Assembly (NCBI GenBank): GCA_048465415.1
Contig: DBFWLO010000019.1
Coordinates: 248,001-312,000, forward strand
Direction of reading: 5' to 3'
DNA from: Scatosoma sp048465415
GTDB lineage: Bacteria > Bacillota > Clostridia > Christensenellales > Borkfalkiaceae
Length of the DNA: 64,000 nt
Position 1 is the first letter of the stretch; every line of letters begins with the position of its first letter. The position numbers and the translations under genes are program-made. Below are positions 15,903 through 25,900 of this stretch, one piece after another. The notes under the pieces were generated by a model, which made no database searches, was not told the DNA's origin, and saw only the letters and a program-made list of their open reading frames with translations.

Positions 15903-16099
15903 GAATCGCTCCTTTTCCCGCCCGCCCTTTTGCGTCGGACCGTTTTACGACCAGTATACCCCTTTGGGCGTTCTTTGTCAGCAAACGCCGCTTTACCTCC
16001 CGTAAACTTTTGTTTACATCTCCCGTTTTTCGCCCCGTTCGCGCAAACGCCCTCTCATTTCGCGTAAGCCGCGCGTTTTTCTTCTCCCCGTCTCTTTAT

Positions 16100-16123
16100 A
16101 CAAGCGAACGTTTGTTCGCTTGT
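16100..16123. terminator. Strong hairpin at the end of yggS
   Basis: ACAAGCGAAC/GTTCGCTTGT with a 4-nt loop, touching the yggS stop. There is no clear T-run, so termination is uncertain; it may instead protect the mRNA end. Confidence 0.45.
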
Positions 16124-16815
16124 CAGAGTCCCTTTAAAGGGCTGTAATCGCGTTTGCCGAAGATGGTCGAGCCGACGCGGATCATATTGCTGCCGTGAGC
16201 GATGCAAAGCGAGTAGTCGCCGCTCATGCCCATCGAGAGGTGAACGACCGCCGCGTCCTCTTTTTTCGCGCGTTCGTAGAGGGCGCGCATTTCGTCGGCG
16301 AGCGAAGCGAGGAGGCCTTCGTCGTTTGAAGCGGGGAGCATGGCCATAAAGCCGCGCACGCGCAGACCTTTCGTCTCTTTGAGGCGCAGAAAGCTCTCGT
16401 ACGCCCGGTCGGGCGCATACCCGCCTTTGGTCGCCTCCCGGCCGATATTGACCTGCACGAGCACGTCGGAAGTCACGCCTTTTAAAAGGGAGAGACGGGA
16501 GAGTTCGGCGGCCAGCTCGTCGCGGTCGCAGGAGTGAAAGAGAGAAATCTTCCCCACGAGATATTTGGCTTTATTCGTCTGCAAACGGCCGATGAAATGC
16601 TGCGGACACGGCTTTAAAAGCCCGGTCTTTTCCCGAAATTCCTGCACCTTATTTTCCGCCACGGCGTCTATGCCCGCTTCAATCGCGGCGTTGATCGTTT
16701 CCGCGCTCTGCATCTTCGTCGCAGCCACGAGCGTCACCCGTTCCCCGAACGGATTGCCCGCCGCGATCTCCGCTTTGATTCGTTTTACGTTTTTTGAAAC
16801 CTCAGAAAATTCCAT
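16123..16815 (-). CDS. yggS: YggS-family PLP homeostasis protein
   Basis: The 230-residue protein is a PLPBP/YggS alanine-racemase-fold protein: PLP lysine in LVAATKMQ, AENKVQEFREK, HFIGRLQTNK, and the closing LSMGMSGDY and GSNMIRVGSTIFGKR signature. It binds pyridoxal 5'-phosphate and buffers PLP and amino-acid pools; no catalytic reaction is established for the family. The usual neighbours sepF/ylm genes are absent. It has a consensus promoter and is divergent from a LysR regulator. The length matches the family. Confidence 0.93.
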   Translation of the reverse strand: MEFSEVSKNVKRIKAEIAAGNPFGERVTLVAATKMQSAETINAAIEAGIDAVAENKVQEFREKTGLLKPCPQHFIGRLQTNKAKYLVGKISLFHSCDRDELAAELSRLSLLKGVTSDVLVQVNIGREATKGGYAPDRAYESFLRLKETKGLRVRGFMAMLPASNDEGLLASLADEMRALYERAKKEDAAVVHLSMGMSGDYSLCIAHGSNMIRVGSTIFGKRDYSPLKGL

Positions 16816-16853
16816 TTTCGTTCTTCCCCGTTCTTCGGATTTTATCTTTTCTC

Positions 16854-16882
16854 AGTATACTCTTTTCCCGTCCGTTTGTCAA
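16854..16882 (-). promoter_or_regulatory. Promoter of yggS
   Basis: Minus strand TTGACA (16882-16877), 17 bp, TATACT (16859-16854). Confidence 0.8.
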
Positions 16883-16939
16883 TTTTTCTTTTCCTCTTCC
16901 GAAATTTTCGGCAAAATTCTTTATCCCGCCTTTTTTCGC

Positions 16940-16968
16940 TTGCTTTTCTCCCGGGGCGGTGTTATAAT
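16940..16968 (+). promoter_or_regulatory. Promoter of the LysR gene
   Basis: TTGCTT (16940-16945), 17 bp, TATAAT (16963-16968); weak -35, consistent with regulated expression. Confidence 0.55.
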
Positions 16969-17013
16969 AATTAGTACAATAGATAAAATCGATAAGGACG
17001 ATCAATTTTTTTA

Positions 17014-17874
17014 ATGAATACGGAAGAACTGAAAACATTTATATTTTTATCGAAGGTAAAGAATTTCACGCTGGCCGCGGAGCAGATGTATATCGCGCAG
17101 TCCACCGTCACCAACCGGATCAGCGAGCTGGAAAAGGAAGTGGGGAAAAAATTGTTTTCGCGGGGCGCGAAGACGGTGAAGCTCACGGAGGAGGGGAAAA
17201 TTTTCCTCAAATACGCGGAGCGGATCATCGAATTGCAGGAGACGTCGTTGGAGGAGATGCACGCGGTCTCGGCGTATACGCGCAAATTTTCCATCGGCGC
17301 GATCAACGCCACTTACGAAAGTTACGTCCGTCCGCTCGTGGACGAATGTCTCAAAAGCAACGACGTCACCTCCGTGAAAGTGACTTTGGGACATTCGCTC
17401 GATCTGATCCAGCTCTTGCAGGACAATGTTTTGGATCTCGTGTTTTCCGCGGTGCCTTTGAAGCGGACGGGATACGTATGCGAAGTGTTCGACACCGACC
17501 GGCTGGTGCTGGTGGCGGGCAAGGGCAAGAGCGTCTATAAAACCGGGATCACGCAGGAACAGCTCGCGCATATCCCCTATCTGATGTGCAATTTCGCGTT
17601 GAGCGAAGTGGGCGTGTTCATTCGTTCCCTCTTCCCCAAAAATTACGTGTTCCGCCTCGAAGTGGATAATTCCTCCAAACTTTTCCATTATCTCGAACAG
17701 GGACTGGGGTACAGTTTTCTGCCCTACAAGATGATCAAGCGGGAGCTGGACGCTGGGAGACTGGAAGAAGTGCCGCTGAAAAACTTCTCCGCGCCCAAAG
17801 TGATCACCTATCTCATTTATAAACAAGGATACGACGCCCGAGAATTCGTGGAAAACCGCTTTGAAAAGGAATGA
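17014..17874 (+). CDS. LysR-family transcriptional regulator
   Basis: The 286-residue protein has the LysR winged HTH at its N-terminus (NFTLAAEQMYIAQSTVTNRISELEKEVGKKLFSR) and a two-lobed ligand-binding domain (about 90-280). There is no adjacent biosynthetic operon in the same direction; the divergent gene is yggS, so a link to PLP or amino-acid metabolism is possible but only from position. It ends in a bidirectional terminator just before the tRNA promoter. Confidence 0.88.
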   Translation: MNTEELKTFIFLSKVKNFTLAAEQMYIAQSTVTNRISELEKEVGKKLFSRGAKTVKLTEEGKIFLKYAERIIELQETSLEEMHAVSAYTRKFSIGAINATYESYVRPLVDECLKSNDVTSVKVTLGHSLDLIQLLQDNVLDLVFSAVPLKRTGYVCEVFDTDRLVLVAGKGKSVYKTGITQEQLAHIPYLMCNFALSEVGVFIRSLFPKNYVFRLEVDNSSKLFHYLEQGLGYSFLPYKMIKRELDAGRLEEVPLKNFSAPKVITYLIYKQGYDAREFVENRFEKE

Positions 17875-17901
17875 GGTTCGTATAAAATCCGGCAATAAAA
17901 A

Positions 17902-17936
17902 TTTTTTCACGGATTTTTTAAAAATCCGTGAAAAAA
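17902..17936. terminator. Bidirectional terminator after the LysR gene
   Basis: Near-perfect 17-bp inverted repeat with T-runs on both ends (TTTTTTCACGGA/TCCGTGAAAAAA core). Confidence 0.9.
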
Positions 17937-17939
17937 CAG

Positions 17940-17968
17940 TTGACAAATCCTTGTGTTTTTAGTATTAT
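17940..17968 (+). promoter_or_regulatory. Promoter of the tRNA cluster
   Basis: TTGACA (17940-17945), 17 bp, TATTAT (17963-17968), about 60 bp before the first tRNA. Confidence 0.8.
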
Positions 17969-18031
17969 TAATTAGCTCTTTTGAATACGCCCGGCTTTAC
18001 GGCGGGAGAAGTGTTCGGGAGGCCATCATAT

Positions 18032-18108
<77 letters not shown>

Positions 18109-18111
18109 CAT

Positions 18112-18188
18112 GGCGGCGTAGCTTAGTTGGTTAGAGCGATCGGTTCATACCCGATAGGTCATAAGTTCGAATCTCATCGCCGCTACCA
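18112..18188 (+). tRNA. Elongator tRNA-Met (CAT)
   Basis: A 77-nt cloverleaf, acceptor GGCGGCG/CGCCGCT, CCA encoded, 3 nt after tRNA-fMet. A CAT anticodon could also be a lysidine-modified tRNA-Ile, but the body and the place beside tRNA-fMet favour Met. Confidence 0.85.
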
Positions 18189-18267
18189 TTGCTCACAACG
18201 CGGAAATTCCGCTTCATATAACGGTGCAGAGCATGCATGTTCCGCGCGAGGAGCGCGTTTCATATAC

Positions 18268-18342
18268 GGCCCCATGGTCAAGCGGTTAAGACACCACCCT
18301 TTCACGGTGGTAACATGGGTTCAAGTCCCGTTGGGGTCACCA
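18268..18342 (+). tRNA. tRNA-Glu (TTC)
   Basis: A 75-nt cloverleaf with acceptor GGCCCCA/TGGGGTC, anticodon loop CTTTCAC and encoded CCA. Confidence 0.95.
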
Positions 18343-18346
18343 AAAC

Positions 18347-18383
18347 AAAGCCAGACCGAAATGTTTTTCGGTTTGGCTTTTTT
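18347..18383 (+). terminator. Terminator of the tRNA cluster
   Basis: AAAGCCA-ACCGAAA pairs with TTTCGGT-TGGCTTT, followed by TTTTT. Confidence 0.9.
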
Positions 18384-18430
18384 CATGCTATAAATAACCT
18401 TTCCCCTTTCCGGCTTTTCGCACTTCGCGG

Positions 18431-18471
18431 AAAATCCCCCGAAAAACGACGACGTTTTTCGGGGGATTTTT
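18431..18471. terminator. Bidirectional terminator at the end of the GH3 operon
   Basis: A 15-bp perfect stem (18434-18448 with 18453-18467) flanked by A-run and T-run. Confidence 0.9.
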
Positions 18472-18486
18472 CGTTACAGCCGGTAA

Positions 18487-21441
18487 TTATTCCGCCTTTT
18501 CGATCTCCAAGACGATTTTCGATTTTTCCCGTTTGAGGCTTCTGCGAACGGAGAAGAATCCCCACAGCCCCAAAGCGACGACCAGCGCGCAGTCCGTGCC
18601 GATCATAAACAGCGTCCAATAGGGCAGGGCGTAGCCGTAGACGATCCCCGCCCCCATACCGTTCATGGCGTTGCTGTTGACGACGGTGTAGAGGATATTT
18701 TTCGTCGCTCTGCGCACGGCGGCCTGGTGCGAGGCGGTGACTATTTTGCCGCTCGCCGAAGGCTGTTTATCCTGGATAAGGTTGAGATCCCCGCCGGCGC
18801 GGATCATCTGATCGGCGTACATATAGTCGTTGGTGTTATAGTCGGTGATGACCATGCCTCGAAAACACCACTCGTCGCGGAGCACTTCGGTGAGAAGCTC
18901 GTAGCTGCCCCCCGCCCAGACGGTGCCGATGCGGTTGAAGGAGGACATGATCGCCGTCGTTTTGCCCTCTTTGACCGCGAGTTCGAAGGGCTTCAAATAG
19001 ATCTCCCGCAGCGCCTGTTCGTTCACCCAGGTGATCAGGCCGTTGGCGTCGCGGTCCGTTTCCTGATCGTTGACCGCGAAATGTTTCATATAGGTGTATA
19101 CGCCCTTGGACTTGGCTCCCTTGATGACGCCCACGGCCATCTTGCCGGAGAGGAGTCCGTCCTCCGAATAGTATTCCCAGTTTCTGCCGGCGAACTGGTT
19201 TCTGTGGATATTGACGGCGGGAGCATACCAGCCGCTGTACGTTCTGCCGTCCCCTCTCTCGTTGCCGATCAAAGATTCGTTGCCCACGGCGACGCCCATT
19301 TCTTCCGCCAGCGCCACGTTCCAGGTCGCGCCGATGACGCACTCGGAAGCGTAGAAACAGGTGTCGTATACGGTAGCCGTAGACGCGATAAGCGTCATAA
19401 AGTTGGTGAATCCCGCGGGGCCGTCGGGATCGACCGTCTTGGGTTTATCGATGCTCTTGATCGCCGCCGTATTGAAATTGCCCGTACCGATCATATAGCG
19501 CATTTCGTCGTAGGTGAGCTGATTGAGCAGTTTATCCCAAAGAGGATCGTCGTACGCCTTGCCGATGAGGTCGTAGAGTTTATATTCCGTCTGCCCGTAA
19601 GTGAGCTGTCTGCGTTTCTGGCGGGGCTTTCTCGCCGCGTACCAGGGCTTGCCGACGTCCAGCGTACCGCCCGAACCGATATACGCTTCCATCGACATGG
19701 AATCGATGAGCGACCGCTCCACTTCTTTATCGTCGCTCGTGGGCATGGTCGGATAGGTGCCCGTCCAGTCGCTGCGCGAAAGATAGGTTTCGATATGCGC
19801 CGAAACGTCGTCGAAACGGTTCGCGACCGTTTTTTGCGTCTCGGTGTCCGCGCCGTACACGACGGCGCCGTCCAGCGTATACGTATAATTTCCCTGATAG
19901 GTATGGGCGTTTTCGGCGACGCGGAGGGTATAGTCCCCCGCTTCCAGCTCATAGCCTTTATGGTTATTGCGGTTGGCGTCGTTATAGTCGTACGATTTCA
20001 TATCGCTCGCCTTGACGGAAACGGTGACTTTGCCGCTTTCGCCCGGCCGCAAAAGTTCCGTCTTGGCGAAATCGCCGAGGACAACGTGGGATTTTTCGAT
20101 CCCGCCCTCCGTATAGGGCGCGGTGTAATAGAGTTCCACGACGTCCTTACCCGCCCGATTTCCCGTATTCGTGACGGTGACGTCGAAAGAGAGGGTGTCC
20201 TGCGCCGTAAAGGCGCCTTCGGCTTTCGACGGCGTTACCGACCATTCGAAGTTCGTATAGGAAAGGCCGTAACCGAAAGGATAGACGACGTTCTCGTCGT
20301 ACCACTCTTTGTCGTCCTTGCCGCGCGTTTCATAGTAACGATAGCCGACGTAAACGCCTTCCTCGTAGTCCACGAAATGCGCGTTCTGAACGGTGCCGTC
20401 TACGTAGTAGGTATTTCCCGCGCCGAGATTGGTGGAAAAGTTCTCCCAGGAAGGGGTTTTGGTGAAGTCCGCCGCGTAGGTGTCCACCAGCCGGCCGGAG
20501 GGAGTCACTTCCCCGTTCAGCACCCTGCCGAGCGCGTTCATGCCCGTGCCGCCCGTCGTGCCGATCCACAGCGCGCCTTTGAGCTTGGCGTAGCCGGCGT
20601 CGTCGCGGAGGAAGCCAAGCTCGAAGGAGGTGGCGCAGTTGAGAATCAAAATCACGTTGTCGAAGCCGGAGTCCTCTTTGCAGAGTTCTTTGAGGAGGGC
20701 TTCCTCGTTGGCGTCGAGTTCGAGATAGTGCCTATCCTTATCCCCGCCCATCTGCCGGGGCAGATCGTACCCCTCGCCGCCGATACGGGAGACGACGAAG
20801 AGCGCCGCGTCGTCGTATTCGCCGACGTAGGAGGAAAGACCGCCGTCGTACTCGGAGAGGGGCAGTTCGCCCGTCGCGAAGCCTTTCGTTTCGATGTTGT
20901 CGCCCATCGCAGGGCTTTTGGGACGACCTTTCCCCTTCGATTGTTTATTTTCATAAAAGCTCTTCAAGCAGGGATTATAAGAGATATTCGCGTTGTCCAG
21001 GCTCTTGAAAAGATCGACGCTGTCGGCCGAGCTTTTCTCCGCCGAACCCGAACCGCCGTAGACCATATCGACGCAGTTCATGCCGAACACGCTGATTTTG
21101 GAGTCCGCGGCGAGGGGAAGGGATTCTTCGTTCTTCAAAAGCACGAAACCCTCCTCGCAGATTTTTTCGTTGACGGCGTTGGCCGCGGCGAGCGCGTCCC
21201 GCTTATTTTCGATCCCCTCGCTCGGCGTGTAATACTGCGCCGTGGAGGGATCTCCCTTTTTCAAAACCCTACGTTCGTCGCCGAATACGGTGTTGAAAGT
21301 GTTGTTGATGAGCGGCACCTGCGTGATGATCAGATTGATCGCCAAAAATACCGACAACAGAGAAACGCAGGTGATGCTGAACGCCTTATTGTGCTTCCAG
21401 GGAAAGGCAAGCGCCTTTCCGAATTTTTTGAGTTTATTCAT
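18487..21441 (-). CDS. Membrane-anchored, circularly permuted GH3 glycosidase
   Basis: The 984-residue protein has an N-terminal membrane helix (about 18-45), then the GH3 alpha/beta-sandwich first (SRIGGEGYDLP, with a Glu typical of the acid/base region), a fibronectin-III-like domain (about 390-510), and the TIM-barrel domain last, with nucleophile Asp867 in GMVITDYN and KHFAVNDQE upstream. This order is permuted relative to classical GH3. A second helix lies near residue 945 with a basic cytoplasmic tail. It probably acts at the cell surface on beta-glucosides or xylosides. It is the last gene of a three-gene operon; a larger paralogue is the first. Confidence 0.87.
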   Translation of the reverse strand: MNKLKKFGKALAFPWKHNKAFSITCVSLLSVFLAINLIITQVPLINNTFNTVFGDERRVLKKGDPSTAQYYTPSEGIENKRDALAAANAVNEKICEEGFVLLKNEESLPLAADSKISVFGMNCVDMVYGGSGSAEKSSADSVDLFKSLDNANISYNPCLKSFYENKQSKGKGRPKSPAMGDNIETKGFATGELPLSEYDGGLSSYVGEYDDAALFVVSRIGGEGYDLPRQMGGDKDRHYLELDANEEALLKELCKEDSGFDNVILILNCATSFELGFLRDDAGYAKLKGALWIGTTGGTGMNALGRVLNGEVTPSGRLVDTYAADFTKTPSWENFSTNLGAGNTYYVDGTVQNAHFVDYEEGVYVGYRYYETRGKDDKEWYDENVVYPFGYGLSYTNFEWSVTPSKAEGAFTAQDTLSFDVTVTNTGNRAGKDVVELYYTAPYTEGGIEKSHVVLGDFAKTELLRPGESGKVTVSVKASDMKSYDYNDANRNNHKGYELEAGDYTLRVAENAHTYQGNYTYTLDGAVVYGADTETQKTVANRFDDVSAHIETYLSRSDWTGTYPTMPTSDDKEVERSLIDSMSMEAYIGSGGTLDVGKPWYAARKPRQKRRQLTYGQTEYKLYDLIGKAYDDPLWDKLLNQLTYDEMRYMIGTGNFNTAAIKSIDKPKTVDPDGPAGFTNFMTLIASTATVYDTCFYASECVIGATWNVALAEEMGVAVGNESLIGNERGDGRTYSGWYAPAVNIHRNQFAGRNWEYYSEDGLLSGKMAVGVIKGAKSKGVYTYMKHFAVNDQETDRDANGLITWVNEQALREIYLKPFELAVKEGKTTAIMSSFNRIGTVWAGGSYELLTEVLRDEWCFRGMVITDYNTNDYMYADQMIRAGGDLNLIQDKQPSASGKIVTASHQAAVRRATKNILYTVVNSNAMNGMGAGIVYGYALPYWTLFMIGTDCALVVALGLWGFFSVRRSLKREKSKIVLEIEKAE

Positions 21442-21453
21442 TCGATCGCCTCG

Positions 21454-22887
21454 TCAAACAATATTTCCCAACCGGGGATACCAACCGAGTTCGCAGCCCG
21501 CGTCCGTGAGTTCGACGTAATCGAACAGACAGCCGACCGCCGAGAAAGTACCCGTGGCTTTATCCGTTTCTTTGATGTTGAAAACGATAACGTTTTCCCC
21601 GGCCGTCAGCTCGATCACGGGCGAGACCGGACAGGCGGAGCTTGCGAAGTCGGACACGCCCGAACCGATCTGTTTTACGGACAGGGCGCCGTAATTTATT
21701 TCCTTACCGTTTACCGTGATCGAGAACATGGAAGGATCGTAGACGAAATCCCCCACCTCCGAGCCGAGCCCGAGCACCAGCCGGGCCGTCGTATCCGACT
21801 GCGCCGTGATTTTGAAAGCGACGTCGACGGGTTTATTGAGATAGCCGAGCGAGAGGCCGTTGGACATCTTGGGACATTTCTGGATCATGCCCGTGCCCTT
21901 CGGCGCGCTCGAATAGCCCGCGCCCGAAAGTTTATTGATCGTATCCACGTATTCCGTTTCAAAACGAGTCGCCGCCTGATATTTATCGAACACCTTAAAG
22001 GTGTAGACCTGTTTTTTCGTCTCATAGCCTGCGGCGGAAGCCGTCACCTGCACGCGCACTTCTTTGTCCGCGTCCGTCGAGTCGGCGGGCGTACCCGCGA
22101 TCAGGCCGAGCGTTCTGTCGATGGAAAGGCCTTTCGGCGCGCCGTAGCCCGTCGCGTATTTATAGGAATATTGGATATCGGGCACGCCGTAAGCGAGGCG
22201 GAGGCTCTGGCTGTATGCCTCGCCCACCGTTCCGTCGGGGAAGGCCGTTTCGGTGAAAAAGATCTCGCCGAGCGTATCGTCCTTATGTTCGCCCTCCTCG
22301 ATCGTGATCGTAAACTCCGCCTCGACGCTGTCGCAGCCCGCCGCCGACGCCACGACCACGAAGGAGGCGTTTTCCGCCGTCTCCGCGGGGATCCCCGAAA
22401 GCACTCCTTCGGCAGAAACCGTCAGCCCCGCGGGAGGTTCGCGCCCCTCTTTGACCGCGTATTCGATCTTTTCCGCACCCGTCGCCGAGGCGACGTCCGC
22501 AAGGTAAGGCTCTTCCGTTTTGCCCGGTTTGAGTTCGACGGGCGCATAGGCGAGCTCGCCTTTATCGATATGCAGCGTAAACGTCGCCAGCGTTTCCACG
22601 TCCTTTAAATCGATCATCACCGCCGTAAAGGTGAAATCCCCCGCGACCGCGGGAATGCCCGACACGGTGCCGTCGTCATATAACATCAGCCCCGAAGGCA
22701 GTTCGGGACTGTCATAGTCCAGATCATAATACATGTTCTTATCGCCGTTGGCTATACTGTCGTTGTATTCCGTTCCGACCTTGCCGTCGGCGAGAGCCTT
22801 ATCCAAAAAGGGGGACGCCGAACATGCGCACAGAAATACCGCTGCCCCCGCACAGACGAACGCAAACAATTTTTTGAATACTTTCAT
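21454..22887 (-). CDS. Surface lipoprotein with Ig-like (He_PIG) repeats
   Basis: The 477-residue protein has a lipoprotein signal ending FLCACSAS (Cys about 22). It carries three putative-Ig repeats, each with the LPxGL...GxxxGIP or GTP pattern (PSGLMLYDDGTVSGIP, PAGLTVSAEGVLSGIP, PKGLSIDRTLGLIAGTP), and a C-terminal beta-sandwich of about 150 residues (ending FDYVEL) that resembles carbohydrate-binding modules. There is no catalytic domain. It lies 12 bp before the downstream GH3 gene and follows the larger GH3 gene, so it is likely a non-catalytic glycan-binding partner. Confidence 0.7.
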   Translation of the reverse strand: MKVFKKLFAFVCAGAAVFLCACSASPFLDKALADGKVGTEYNDSIANGDKNMYYDLDYDSPELPSGLMLYDDGTVSGIPAVAGDFTFTAVMIDLKDVETLATFTLHIDKGELAYAPVELKPGKTEEPYLADVASATGAEKIEYAVKEGREPPAGLTVSAEGVLSGIPAETAENASFVVVASAAGCDSVEAEFTITIEEGEHKDDTLGEIFFTETAFPDGTVGEAYSQSLRLAYGVPDIQYSYKYATGYGAPKGLSIDRTLGLIAGTPADSTDADKEVRVQVTASAAGYETKKQVYTFKVFDKYQAATRFETEYVDTINKLSGAGYSSAPKGTGMIQKCPKMSNGLSLGYLNKPVDVAFKITAQSDTTARLVLGLGSEVGDFVYDPSMFSITVNGKEINYGALSVKQIGSGVSDFASSACPVSPVIELTAGENVIVFNIKETDKATGTFSAVGCLFDYVELTDAGCELGWYPRLGNIV

Positions 22888-22914
22888 GTCTTTCTCCGTA
22901 TGATCGCGTAACGC

Positions 22915-22936
22915 CCCACAGGCTTGCGCCTGTGGG
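22915..22936. repeat. Intergenic hairpin in the GH3 operon
   Basis: CCCACAGGC/GCCTGTGGG with a 4-nt loop between the large GH3 gene and the lipoprotein gene. No T-run follows on the minus strand, so it is more likely a processing or stability hairpin than a terminator. Confidence 0.6.
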
Positions 22937-22962
22937 AATTACGGATTTGTTTTTCAGATCGC

Positions 22963-25900
22963 TCAATCGTTCTTTTTCTTTTTGAGAAGGGTGCAGGCCA
23001 GCACGCCGACGAGCGCCGCTCCGACCAGCACGAACGAGACGTTCGTACCCAGGGAACTCTTGCAGCCGGAGCCTGCGGCTCCCGCTTCGCCCTGATCGCC
23101 TTTGTCGCCCTTGTCTCCCTTATCGCCTTTTTCGCCCGGGGCGCCGTTTTCTCCGTTTGCGCCGTCGGCGCCGTCCGTACCGTTGGTGACGGTGAAGGTG
23201 TAGGTAGTGCCGTCGGTCATCGTCACGGTGTAGTAGTCCACATTGCCGACGGTGGCCGTCTTTTCGATAGAGGCGATGCCCGCGACGGACTGTTCGCCGA
23301 CGGAGATGCGATAGACCGTCTCGCTCGTCGTATCGCCGCTTTTCGCCGCGACGGTAAAGGTATAGTCGCCGGCCGCGGCGGGAACGCCCGTGATGACGCC
23401 GTTTTTGGAAAGGCTGAGGCCTTCGGGCAGGACGCTGCCTTCTTTGAGCGCGTAGGTCGTGCCCGCGGCGTCGTTCTCGCCCGCCACGCTTGCCGCGTAG
23501 TTGAATCCCACGCAGCCGTTGGCGAGGTCGCCCACGGAGACGTTGATCGTATAGGTGACGATTCCTTGCAAACCGCGCCCCGCGTATTTCATAGAGCTGA
23601 GCCATTCTTCGCCGTCCCCGGCGCCCTTGTAGACTTTCGCGATCTTAACGCTGTACGCGCCGGATTTCGCGGAAGCGGAAACGGTGCCTACGATCTTGTC
23701 GCCCACGAGGGAGAGGCCTTCGGGAAGGCTGCCCGTCGTCACGGTGTATCTCGCGCCCGCTTCCCCGTCCGCGACGGAGAGTTCGACCGCCGTACCGGGC
23801 GCGACGGAGATCGTCTCGCCTTCCGCCGTGTAAGTCGTCTGCGCGGAAGCGGCGTAGCCGTTCTTCATCGCCGAGCTGTTGAGCACCGTGTAGAAAATGT
23901 TCTTCATGGTGTTGTGGAGCGCGGTGAGCTGGGTGGGCGTGTTGCCCGCCGCCGTATTCGTATGGCGGGCGATCGTGCCCGCGCGTCCGTCCAGCGACAA
24001 GTCGTTGCCCATGCGCATCATGAGGTTAGAATACATATAGCCGAATCCCTCGCCGTGCGCGTCGGTGACGACGAGACCTTTGAAGCCCCATTCGTTTCTG
24101 GTGAGTTTGGTGAGGAAATTGTAATTCGTGCCCGTCCAGTCGAAGCCGATACGGTTGAACGCGGACATCGCGCCGTTGGAGCCGCCTTTCTTGATCGCCC
24201 ATTCGAAGGGCTTGAAATAGTTTTCGCGCATCGTCTGTTCGTCCGCCCAGATCGCAACGCCTTCGCGCATGGATTCCTGATCGTTGAGCGCGTAATGCTT
24301 CATAAAGGTGATCATGCCTTTGGCGCGCGCGCCCGCGACCACTTCGGAGACCATATACCCGGAAAGCGCCGCGTCTTCGGAATAATACTCGAAGTTGCGC
24401 CCGGAGAAGGGAGAACGGTGGATATTGGCGGCGGGAGCGTACCAGCCGACGACGTGCGCCCAGAGGCCGTATTCGCCGACGAGGGTGCCCTGTTTGCGGG
24501 CGATCTCCTTATTCCACGTGCAGCCGATCAGCGTCTCGGTGGCGAAACCGAATTTGGCCATGCCGCCCATAGGCTTCACCATGTTTTCTCCGCCGCCCAC
24601 CCAGGCGCCGTTGATGCCGAGAGGTCCGTCCGAATGTCCGGCGACGGGAGAACCGATCGCCGGCATCGCGTTGCACTGGAAGATACAGTTGAGCATGGAA
24701 TAGCACTGCTCTATCGTGAGCTGGCTGACGAGCTGATCCCACTTCGCGTCTTCGAGCGCGTACCCCGCCAGATCTTTGAGCTGAATGGGCGCGGGATTCT
24801 CCGCGTCGTACGCCTGATCGGCGGCACGGAAGGCGGGAGCCGTCGCGCTGTACCAGGGTTGCCCTTTATCGTATTCGGGATCGACGACGAAATCCGCTTC
24901 GCCGCCCGCCGCGATCGGCATGTCGAAATTGGAGAGCCATTCCTCGCTTTTAACGAGCTCCGCTTTGCCTTTTTTCAGATATTTGGGAGTCACGGAAGTA
25001 TCGGCGGACGTCCAGGCTTTGCCTTCGTGCTTATACTTATACTCCGCCATCCACAAAGGATCGATCGTCGTGTCGTTGTCCACGTCGAACCAGAGCGGCG
25101 CCGCGGGCCAGGTGCCCTCCCAGTCGTTTCTCGAAAGCGTTCTGTTTTCCATTTCGTCCGTGCTTTCCTGAAAGAGCGAATCGATCTCCGCGCCCGTTTT
25201 CAAGTCTTTGTCGACGTTGATGTCTTTTGCGAGTTCCACCGTCTTAGCCACGCCGTTCGTCCAGCTGTCGTGCGCGTTTTTGCCGACGTAGAACGTATAT
25301 GTACCCGCGTCGAGCTCGTAGCCCTTATGCCCGTCCTTATCCTTGTCGAAAGCGTCGAAAGAAGCCATGTCGAAAGCGTCGAATTCGAGGGTGAGCGTCT
25401 CGCTCCTGCCCGGTTTGAGTTCGGAGGTCTTTTCAAACGCCGCCAGCGCCACGTGCGCCTTTTCCGTTTCGCCCGCCGTATAAGGCGCGGAGAAATAGAG
25501 TTCGACGACGTCTTTGCCCGACGTCGTACCTATATTGGTGACTTTGACGTCGACGCTGATCCTACTCTTCTCGGTGAGAGAAGAAGTGCTGAGCTTGACC
25601 TCGCCCACCTCCCAGGCGAAATCGGTGTAGGAAAGGCCGTGACCGAAAGCGTAATTGACGTGATCCTCGTACCACTCGGCGCCGTCGGTATATCCTCTCG
25701 TCTCCCAGTATTTATAGCCCGTGTAGATCCCCTCTTCGTAGGAAGTCTCGTAGACCTGAACGTTGGTGTTGGTGGTATAAGCGACGCCGTCCTCCGTCGT
25801 GTACTGGTTGCCCGTTTCGGAGTTCTGATACCAGCCCACCATATTGTCGCCGAAATTGTTCCAGACGGGATCCTCCTTGAAATCGGCCGCGAAGGTGTCG

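Noticed and set aside
23080..23160. Short-period DNA repeat taken for a CRISPR or tandem-repeat locus
   Set aside because: The repeats are in frame and encode Gly-X-Y triplets of the collagen-like stalk; there are no spacers.
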